This document shows, piece by piece, positions 1 through 4,676 of a stretch of DNA of 5,629 bases. The notes below the pieces were generated by a model. That model made no database searches and was not told the DNA's origin. It saw only the letters and a list, made by a program, of their open reading frames with translations. The position numbers were made by a program, and so were the translations under genes. Position 1 is the first letter of the stretch; each line of letters starts with the position of its first letter. The stretch is from Pseudomonadota bacterium (GTDB lineage: Bacteria > SZUA-182 > DTGQ01): the NCBI GenBank assembly GCA_030605265.1, contig JAUWIR010000329.1, forward strand, positions 1 through 5,629, read 5' to 3'.

Positions 1-76
1 AGATGGTATAAGGACTGTATATGGAGGGCAACACTTTAAGAGGTAGTCAGGTCTTTTTTTAATAGATAGCACCAGC

Positions 77-229
77 TCAAAATGCATCGTCTTCCCTCGC
101 ATCCGGATAATCGCTGTACCACAGCCCACCAAGCGGCAGACCTTCGGCAACCATGTTTTTTACTACTGGATCGTCACTGGCCCGCCGAATGGTTGCAAAC
201 CCACATTTTAGAGCTTGTGTGCCTGGAAT
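77..229 (-). pseudogene. short coding-like fragment, unrecognised
   Basis: A minus-strand open frame of 50 codons runs between a TGA at 230-232 and a TGA at 77-79. Its translation looks protein-like (it contains ATIRRASDDPVVKNMVAEG and then GLWYSDYPDA), but the only ATG is at 152-154, which would leave 25 residues. A second coding-like stretch in another frame (TKPSEQSAHEFQAHKL) lies just upstream, around 200-260. Together they suggest the frameshifted remains of a gene that once lay behind the histidine kinase. I do not recognise the family. The plus-strand frame across the same bases appears to be a shadow. This could equally be ordinary intergenic DNA. Confidence 0.2.
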
Positions 230-268
230 TCATGAGCGCTTTGTTCAGAAGGTTTAGTCAATAAACTA

Positions 269-1036
269 TCAAACCTTGCTCAATATCTCTCTCACAGCTC
301 GGAGCAGATCAACCGGGGTAAACGGCTTCTGGAGAAAACGTAATCCTCTTTCGTGTATGATAGCCCACTGTGATTTTTGATCCGGGTAGCCGCTAATCAA
401 CAGAACCATGAGTTGAGGTTGGCGCAAAAGGAATTGTTCAACCAATTCAAGGCCGGTTTGATCAGACAGGACTACATCACTTAAGACCATGTGGAACTTT
501 CCCTTTTCTTTTTCAAAAATATCCAGTGCCTCCCGGGCGTTTTCGGCTTCAATTACCATGTAGCCATTTTCACGAAGCGCCTTGGCGGTAAATATACGGA
601 CCCCTTGATCATCCTCCACCACCAAAATCCGCTCACCTTCCCCCTGTAGCTCTTTTAGAGAAATCGTCTCCCCGACTTCCTTTTCCGGCTTTCCGGAAAA
701 AACCGGAAAATAGATGGTAAAGATAGTACCATGGCCTGGTTCACTGGATACATTGATCCAGCCATCATGCTGTTTGACAATACCATAGACCATGGAAAGA
801 CCAAGGCCGGTGCCCCTTCCAAGCTCCTTGGTTGTGAAGAAAGGCTCAAAGATCCGATCTATGATCTCCTTATCCATGCCGACTCCCGTATCCTCAATAG
901 ACAGGCGCACAAATTGGCCGGAGCGTGCTTCGGGGATGCTCTTGGAGTGTTCCTTATCCAAGGTTATATTTTCGGTCTTGATGGTAAGACAGCCTCCCTT
1001 GGGAAGGGCATCCCTGGCATTGACCACCAGATTCAT
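269..1036 (-). CDS. C-terminal half of a hybrid sensor histidine kinase (HATPase + receiver), truncated
   Basis: This is the catalytic and receiver part of a two-component hybrid kinase. The HATPase_c domain (about residues 1-112) has the N box NLVVNARDA at 2-10, the G1 box DTGVGMDKE at 49-57, the F box IFEPFFTTK at 62-70 and the G2 box GRGTGLGLS at 73-81. A receiver domain follows (about 136-253) with acidic residues E141-D142-D143, phospho-acceptor D187 in MVLSDVV, S215 and K237 before PF. The family normally has a sensor region and a phospho-accepting histidine (HisKA/DHp) domain in front. These are missing: the open frame extends only seven codons before this Met and stops at TGA 1055-1057, inside tRNA-like sequence. 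The first Met is therefore just the Met of the N box, not a real start. The product could not autophosphorylate in the usual way. The gene was most likely cut by integration of the element to its right. Confidence 0.88.
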   Translation of the reverse strand: MNLVVNARDALPKGGCLTIKTENITLDKEHSKSIPEARSGQFVRLSIEDTGVGMDKEIIDRIFEPFFTTKELGRGTGLGLSMVYGIVKQHDGWINVSSEPGHGTIFTIYFPVFSGKPEKEVGETISLKELQGEGERILVVEDDQGVRIFTAKALRENGYMVIEAENAREALDIFEKEKGKFHMVLSDVVLSDQTGLELVEQFLLRQPQLMVLLISGYPDQKSQWAIIHERGLRFLQKPFTPVDLLRAVREILSKV

Positions 1037-1073
1037 AATCAGCAGGTCATCGGTTCAAATCCGACCGCCGGCT
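1030..1073 (+). other. attachment-site junction: tRNA 3' half fused to the kinase gene
   Basis: Read on the plus strand, 1032-1073 fits the 3' half of a tRNA: anticodon loop TTCATAA at 1032-1038, 3' anticodon-stem strand TCAGC at 1039-1043, variable loop AGGTC at 1044-1048, T stem ATCGG/CCGAC around the loop TTCAAAT at 1054-1060 (one A-C mismatch at the outer pair), and acceptor strand CGCCGGC plus one base at 1066-1073. There is no CCA, and no 5' half: the bases to the left are kinase coding sequence. The kinase N-box codons spell GATTCATAATCAG, which mimics an anticodon arm, so crossover probably lies within about 1030-1045. The parental tRNA cannot be named with certainty. The body resembles tRNA-Thr, whose anticodon would lie in the switched bases, while the loop as it stands reads CAT (Met-type). 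This is inferred to be an att site of a tyrosine-recombinase element. Confidence 0.6.
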
Positions 1074-1084
1074 TTAGTAATAAT

Positions 1085-1113
1085 AAGGGGTTAGCCGAAA
1101 TGACTAACCCCTT
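1085..1113 (+). terminator. strong hairpin terminator next to the att site
   Basis: A perfect 10-bp inverted repeat, AAGGGGTTAG at 1085-1094 and CTAACCCCTT at 1104-1113, encloses a 9-base loop. T-rich sequence (TAATTTTGTTTT) follows on the plus strand and an AT-rich stretch follows on the minus strand, so it could act in either direction. It lies between the tRNA remnant and the element genes and would insulate the two. Confidence 0.75.
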
Positions 1114-1123
1114 TAATTTTGTT

Positions 1124-1143
1124 TTGGCACCCTATTGGCACCC
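1124..1143 (+). repeat. paired TTGGCACCC direct repeats, inner pair
   Basis: Two identical 9-base copies of TTGGCACCC start at 1124 and 1135, 11 bp apart, which is about one helical turn. They lie about 80 bp from the tRNA-like core. Same-orientation phased repeats beside an att core are the usual form of tyrosine-integrase arm-type sites. That role is inferred, not shown. Confidence 0.55.
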
Positions 1144-1310
1144 TTGATTGTTATCTTAAGTGAATGATTTTTTTATTTGACGAGAGCATTAGTTTGGCTA
1201 GAATTACCAGCAAATAGTAATAATTGATAGTTTTTTTATCCAAGAAAATTGTGCACATCCATGGGAATTGGAAATCAAGGCGCATTTGAAAAAGCAAGGC
1301 CGGATTATCT
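1144..1310. other. AT-rich non-coding stretch inside the att region
   Basis: Between the two repeat pairs I see no convincing gene on either strand. A minus-strand open frame covering 1151-1390 is low-complexity, rich in Tyr, Asn and Lys, lacks a ribosome-binding site and overlaps the better-supported gene that starts at 1336. The stretch most likely belongs to the non-coding attachment-site arm. No integrase remnant is visible here. Confidence 0.5.
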
Positions 1311-1329
1311 TTGGCACCTTTTGGCACCC
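1311..1329 (+). repeat. paired TTGGCACC direct repeats, outer pair
   Basis: TTGGCACC starts at 1311 and again at 1321 (TTGGCACCC), 10 bp apart and in the same orientation as the pair at 1124-1143. The outer pair ends just after the stop of the excisionase-like gene. This second phased pair supports protein-binding arm sites rather than chance. Confidence 0.5.
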
Positions 1330-1335
1330 AATATT

Positions 1336-1554
1336 TCATTTTTCTATTGTAATAGTATCTCTGGTTTGCACAGTATATTGGTCGAGCCATTCCTGTATAT
1401 CTTTAAACATATAGATTATTTTTCGCCCTACTTTTCTATATTTGGGTCCTTTGCAGTCCGACCTTAGATTAGCTAATGTTCCAGCATCCAAACCAAAAGC
1501 CTCTTCTATTTCTATTGGGGTACCAGCTATTTTTTCAGTTATTGATTTATTCAT
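1336..1554 (-). CDS. small excisionase-like / helix-turn-helix DNA-binding protein
   Basis: This is a 72-residue basic protein with the layout of MerR-like winged-helix domains of the excisionase/HTH_17 type. The helix-turn-helix is around residues 19-32 (AFGLDAGTLANLRS), then the wing GPKYRKVGRKIIYM at 36-49, then a final helix FKDIQEWLDQY. Such proteins bend att DNA to favour excision, or act as repressors/activators of element genes (AlpA-like). The start was chosen at 1554 because GGAGGG (1559-1564) lies just upstream. An in-frame ATG at 1566 would add MEGK but would put that ribosome-binding site inside the gene. It is the last gene of the element before the att region and has its own palindromic upstream region (1572-1593). 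The family call is good; the exact role is inferred from position. Confidence 0.7.
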   Translation of the reverse strand: MNKSITEKIAGTPIEIEEAFGLDAGTLANLRSDCKGPKYRKVGRKIIYMFKDIQEWLDQYTVQTRDTITIEK

Positions 1555-1571
1555 TTTTCCCTCCATGGATG

Positions 1572-1593
1572 TTATTTCTAAAATTAGAAATAA
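1572..1593. promoter_or_regulatory. 22-bp palindrome, probable operator
   Basis: Perfect 10-base arms TTATTTCTAA (1572-1581) and TTAGAAATAA (1584-1593) flank a 2-base spacer, directly upstream of the HTH gene starting at 1554. The short spacer and low GC make an RNA terminator unlikely and fit a binding site for a dimeric regulator, possibly one of the two small DNA-binding proteins here. A promoter for the 1336-1554 gene probably overlaps it, but I cannot place clear -35 and -10 boxes. Confidence 0.5.
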
Positions 1594-1600
1594 AGTTAAA

Positions 1601-1618
1601 GGTAATGATTGGGTAATG
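1601..1618 (+). repeat. phased GGTAATG direct repeat
   Basis: GGTAATG occurs at 1601-1607 and 1612-1618, 11 bp apart, in the gap between the two excisionase-like genes and next to the palindrome at 1572-1593. Helical-turn spacing suggests side-by-side binding of a small protein. Its short length means chance is possible. Confidence 0.3.
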
Positions 1619-1620
1619 TA

Positions 1621-1824
1621 TTAATTGTTTTTATTCTTTTTCAGCCACCGTTCATATTTGGATAGATCATTCCTATGAATACGTAGAGAACCCCTGATCT
1701 TTACTGCAGGCAGTTCCTCGTCTTCTATCATCCGATAGACAGTGCGACAGGAAATTGAAAAATGTTTTGCTATTTCATCTACCCTGAAATATGTTTTTTG
1801 ATAGCCAATGTCGTTTTTATTCAT
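1621..1824 (-). CDS. excisionase-family (HTH_17-like) DNA-binding protein
   Basis: This 67-residue protein has the typical excisionase/HTH_17 pattern. YFRVDEIAKHFSISCRTVYRMI (12-33) is the helix-turn-helix, ELPAVKIRGSLRIHRNDLSKYE (37-58) is the wing and following helix, and the tail is rich in Lys and Asn. The family binds DNA as a recombination directionality factor or a small transcription regulator, typically beside an integrase and att site, as here. The gene starts 8 bp after the stop of the gene upstream, so it is probably co-transcribed with it. The Shine-Dalgarno sequence is weak (AAAG about 7 bases ahead). It is separate from, and only loosely similar to, the second HTH protein downstream. 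Confidence 0.78.
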   Translation of the reverse strand: MNKNDIGYQKTYFRVDEIAKHFSISCRTVYRMIEDEELPAVKIRGSLRIHRNDLSKYERWLKKNKNN

Positions 1825-1832
1825 GGTTTTCT

Positions 1833-2045
1833 TTAATTCACTTTGATCCGGGGCAATATATTTCCCAAAAAGGTAAGTGCAAGAATAGCGATCCTTCTGG
1901 CTTCAATATCAGAGGTGAGTTTGGCAGTCACTTTGATCCGGTATTTTTGCCTTGTTACGACCAACTCTTTGATGAAGGCGGCTATGTCAAATCCTTCCGG
2001 GTTGTGTGATCTCTGTTCAGGTCCATCATTTGCATTCATGGTCAT
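1833..2045 (-). CDS. 70-residue protein of unknown function
   Basis: I do not recognise this small protein. It has a hydrophilic start rich in Asn, Asp and Glu, a helix-like AAFIKELVVTRQKYRIKVTAK (22-42), then SDIEARRIAILALTFLGNILPRIKVN, which ends in a mildly hydrophobic stretch that is too short and polar for a confident membrane segment. Its ATG overlaps the stop of the upstream glutaredoxin-like gene as ATGA, and the next gene starts 8 bp after its stop, so it sits inside the operon. A second ATG two codons in (2037-2039) is better spaced from GAGGG and may be the real start. A 14-base perfect direct repeat (1838-1851 and 1928-1941) encodes RIKV twice, 30 codons apart. Confidence 0.6.
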   Translation of the reverse strand: MTMNANDGPEQRSHNPEGFDIAAFIKELVVTRQKYRIKVTAKLTSDIEARRIAILALTFLGNILPRIKVN

Positions 2046-2380
2046 TTGCCCTCAGGAGTATTAGGATTATCAGGGGTTATAGGGTCAATATCATCGACAG
2101 GAACAACCACAGGATTTTTAAGATTTTCAGGATTTTTAGGAGTTATATCCTGATTATCTTGTAAAGAATGTCCAATAGGGTTTTTAGCATGATCCTCTGA
2201 ATCAATCTCCAGGATAATGGGTAGAGAAAGGTTCCTGCCGATGAGGCCATGAAAAGCCGCCTCAGCCAAACAATCAGGAGTATCAAGATCATGATATTCG
2301 TACTTGATGCCTTGAGCTGTAAGCTCTGCCTTTTTTTCTTGGCATGCAGAACAAAATTTTTTGCCAAAGATTTTGATCAT
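2042..2380 (-). CDS. glutaredoxin-like thiol protein with Pro/Asn/Asp-rich tail
   Basis: Residues 1 to about 60 have the pattern of a compact glutaredoxin/thioredoxin fold: beta strand KIFGKK, redox motif C10-S-A-C13, a helix, strand IKYEYHDLD, helix, then LSLPIILEID with the expected cis-proline P54. The fold is shorter than most glutaredoxins (about 80 residues) but matches small phage/NrdH-like versions. Residues 61-112 are an acidic, low-complexity tail with repeated KNP, NP and TP units (DNA repeat CAGGATTTTTA at 2110-2120 and 2128-2138). The start is strongly supported by AAGGAGGTG (2389-2397), 8 bases before the ATG, and by ATGA overlap with the upstream gene. Its neighbour is a PAPS/APS-reductase-like protein, a family whose members often take electrons from thioredoxin or glutaredoxin, so the two may work as a pair. 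That partnership is inferred. Confidence 0.72.
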   Translation of the reverse strand: MIKIFGKKFCSACQEKKAELTAQGIKYEYHDLDTPDCLAEAAFHGLIGRNLSLPIILEIDSEDHAKNPIGHSLQDNQDITPKNPENLKNPVVVPVDDIDPITPDNPNTPEGK

Positions 2381-3240
2381 TTAAATAACACCTCCTTTTG
2401 GATGTTGGTATATGTTGATGAAAATTCGATATTTTTAGTCTTAATTACTTTTTTATCGATGACCCTTCTCAGATATCTCTTTGGGATTCCCTGCTTTTTG
2501 GCATGACAAGATAAGCACTGCCATTTCCGGGTAGTAAGACCCTGGGCCTGGTTATAATGTTTTCCTTTCCAGCAGATGATCTTGCGGCATTGGGCGCATT
2601 TGATATGAGCGTTTTTGATAAGGCGGTTTGCTGTATGGACCCACTTTTCGCCTTTGTGAAAGGGGATTTCCTGAATGCCGTGACGATAAGTGATGAATTC
2701 AGATAAATTATGCAGCCACCCTTGCCAAATTTCCGGGTAATAATAATCCATGAGGTAATGGTTCATTAGAGATGCTACCGGGCATAAAAAGCAACCAATT
2801 CTGGCGAAGCCCTTTTTGTAGGCATCATTGATCAGTATGCCACGCCAAAAGGTATATAGCCAAACATCCATGGTAGACCAGCTAAGGATGGGATGGGCGG
2901 CAATCTGATTTTTCATGTAGGGATTGTTTTGATCAACCCGATCCCTTTTAGCTCGCAAGGGGCTCTCTTGAGCCCTTATGCCAAGGAAAGCCACAGCAGG
3001 CCTTCCGCCAACATATTTCATAATCACTTCAGTTTTCATGATCTCACAACACCAGCGCTGCCGGGCCGAGGGGAAAGAGTGGGTGGTAAGCTCTTCATAG
3101 AAGCTTCTTTTGTGTTTGGCAATGGTAATAGGCCAATCATAAACTTGCTGGAATTTTTGGATCATACGCTCTGTATCCGGCATTTCGATGGTAGTATCAT
3201 TATGCAGAATGGGGATCTTGCCGATGGCTCGCCTGCCCAA
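2377..3240 (-). CDS. PAPS/APS reductase-like (DndC-type superfamily) protein, N-terminus missing
   Basis: This belongs to the adenine-nucleotide alpha-hydrolase/PAPS reductase superfamily. Visible parts are strand 2 and acidic loop IPILHNDTTIEMPDTE (9-24), RWCCEIMKT with C64-C65 (62-70), the substrate loop GIRAQESPLRAKRD (87-100), and CFLCP with C150/C153. The CC...CxxC set is the arrangement that holds a 4Fe-4S cluster in APS reductases and DndC-like proteins. A C-terminal zinc-ribbon-like part has C215-x-x-C218 and C242-x-x-C245. The first strand and the SGGKDS-type P-loop, which should precede residue 1 by some 25-35 residues, are absent. The frame upstream stops within about 15 codons, inside the helicase gene, and the only start here is a TTG without a good ribosome-binding site. 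The gene overlaps the helicase end by 79 bp, probably because a deletion fused the two. The stop overlaps the next ATG (ATGA). It is probably inactive as it stands. Confidence 0.75.
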   Translation of the reverse strand: MGRRAIGKIPILHNDTTIEMPDTERMIQKFQQVYDWPITIAKHKRSFYEELTTHSFPSARQRWCCEIMKTEVIMKYVGGRPAVAFLGIRAQESPLRAKRDRVDQNNPYMKNQIAAHPILSWSTMDVWLYTFWRGILINDAYKKGFARIGCFLCPVASLMNHYLMDYYYPEIWQGWLHNLSEFITYRHGIQEIPFHKGEKWVHTANRLIKNAHIKCAQCRKIICWKGKHYNQAQGLTTRKWQCLSCHAKKQGIPKRYLRRVIDKKVIKTKNIEFSSTYTNIQKEVLFK

Positions 3241-4676
3241 TTCTGTCCAAACCGGGTATATTTTTTATGCCAAAGAAGGGGGATCTCTCCCAAAGGACCA
3301 TAGCGTTGTTTGCACAAGATCAGGAGCTTAACTTCGTTTTCATCACTATGGAAAGCTGAGCCCATGGCATGAGGGCTATATTTTTCTGTAACCTCATTTG
3401 ATGAAAAAATGCGCCACACATGAGTGGCTGTTTGCATTACAGCGGAGCTGCCAATAATGTCATCATTTTGAGGCCTTCGGTTGGCAGATTTTCTGATCTG
3501 GTAGCTGTATTGGGTTAGGATGAAAAAAGGGACCCCGATTTGAAGATTAAAGGCTTTAAGTTCCGCTACTGTGTTTCTTATGCGCTGGGCTTCATTATCT
3601 GCGTCCTTGTAAGACATGAGGGGAAGATTATCAATGACTACAAAAGCAAGATCAGGATAAAGGCTTTTGCAGCGTCTTACTTTGCTTCTTAATTCATCCA
3701 CTGTAATCCCGCCGGTATCATCAATGATAATGAGAAAGTGATATAATTCTCCTTCAGCTTGGCGGAATCTTTCTTTTTCTTCATGGTTTAAGGTTTTGGC
3801 TAAGACCTTGGTTGAATCAACCTTGGCCCTGGTACAGACAGCCCGCAAAGTACACTCTTCTTTTGACATTTCACCAGACCAGATGAAAACAGGTCGTTTG
3901 GTCCTGCTGACAAAACGATCAACCATGTTCCAGATAAGAGTGCTTTTCCCCTCACCAGTGAAGGCGGATATCACAATAATGGAATGATTGGTAATTACTC
4001 CAATCTTTCGATCAAGGTCAGGAAAATAAGTCTTAATACCGATTCTCTCAGTCTCGCTGAAAACTTCACTATCAATAGAGGGGATAACTTCTGAAATCGG
4101 TAAAAAGTTTTGGTTCTCATTGGCAAGGCTGACTTGAAAAACCAGGCTTTCAGCTTTTTCGATATATTCATCCGCTGGTTCTTTTTCCTCGAACCCTCCG
4201 GAAATAATCTTATACCCTGCCTTTATCATGGATCTTCGTAAGGCTTTTTCCTTAACAATACGGGCATAGGAGCATACATTAGCTGCTGTTGGGGTTACAT
4301 CCGTCAAGCGAAGAAGGGATGGAATCCCGCCACATTGATCAAGAAGGCCTTTTTGTAACAATATATCTATCAGTGTAACAAGATCTATTTGTGCGTTTTG
4401 ATTGCGCAGCTTTTCCATCACTAAGAACATTTTTCTATGAGCATCATGATAAAAGTTATGGGAGGTGATGATCTCTGTTGCCTTATCAAGAGCATCATTA
4501 TCAAAAAAAATAGCGCCAAGCACCGACTGCTCTGCTTGTAAGTCATGGGGAAGGGGGCCGGGAAACATCTGATCGTACCTACGACGTGAGGCTCGGTTCA
4601 GGGTTTGGCCTTTACTTTTTATTTGAGGAATAGATGATTTTTTATAAACTCCAGGGGCTTCTTTGCACTTAAGCAT
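3162..4676 (-). CDS. DnaB-type replicative DNA helicase, C-terminal tail altered
   Basis: This is a hexameric 5'-3' replicative helicase of an element or phage, 504 residues from the chosen start. The N-terminal DnaB domain begins near LPHDLQAEQSVLGAIFFDND (42-61) and runs to about 150. The RecA-like domain starts near 215, with Walker A SAFTGEGKST (237-246; K244), Walker B AFVVIDN (344-350), motif FFILTQYS (384-391), RRPQNDDIIGSSAV (400-413) and the C-terminal KQRYGPLGEIPLLWHKKYTRF (456-476). The family normally ends a few residues after the TRF motif. Here about 28 unrelated residues follow, encoded out of frame over the start of the reductase gene, pointing to a deletion junction. The start at 4674-4676 is supported by AGGAGGT (4684-4690) 7 bases ahead. 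An ATG at 4713-4715 would add 13 residues and overlaps a stop as ATGA. The loader gene directly upstream supports the helicase call. Confidence 0.9.
   Translation of the reverse strand: MLKCKEAPGVYKKSSIPQIKSKGQTLNRASRRRYDQMFPGPLPHDLQAEQSVLGAIFFDNDALDKATEIITSHNFYHDAHRKMFLVMEKLRNQNAQIDLVTLIDILLQKGLLDQCGGIPSLLRLTDVTPTAANVCSYARIVKEKALRRSMIKAGYKIISGGFEEKEPADEYIEKAESLVFQVSLANENQNFLPISEVIPSIDSEVFSETERIGIKTYFPDLDRKIGVITNHSIIVISAFTGEGKSTLIWNMVDRFVSRTKRPVFIWSGEMSKEECTLRAVCTRAKVDSTKVLAKTLNHEEKERFRQAEGELYHFLIIIDDTGGITVDELRSKVRRCKSLYPDLAFVVIDNLPLMSYKDADNEAQRIRNTVAELKAFNLQIGVPFFILTQYSYQIRKSANRRPQNDDIIGSSAVMQTATHVWRIFSSNEVTEKYSPHAMGSAFHSDENEVKLLILCKQRYGPLGEIPLLWHKKYTRFGQNWAGEPSARSPFCIMILPSKCRIQSV

Noticed and set aside
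82..264. Plus-strand 60-codon open frame
   Set aside because: It lacks a ribosome-binding site and recognisable features. The minus strand of the same bases is more coding-like, so this looks like a shadow.
1027..1073. A complete functional tRNA gene
   Set aside because: The 5' acceptor strand and D arm are absent because the bases to the left encode the kinase. The 5' anticodon-stem strand also mispairs at two positions, and no CCA is encoded.
731..1147. Plus-strand frames opposite the kinase
   Set aside because: They lie antisense to clearly conserved HATPase motifs, cross the att junction and show no domain of their own.
1040..1330. CRISPR array suggested by repeated TTGGCACC units
   Set aside because: The repeats are only 8-9 bases, occur as two close pairs with 10-11 bp spacing, and have no spacer-sized regular units.
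1151..1390. Minus-strand 79-codon frame over the att arm
   Set aside because: Low-complexity composition, no ribosome-binding site, overlap with the better-supported HTH gene and with the repeat pair at 1311-1329.
2893..3303. Plus-strand 136-codon frame
   Set aside because: It is the complement of the reductase-like gene, whose Cys motifs and GIRAQES loop are on the minus strand.
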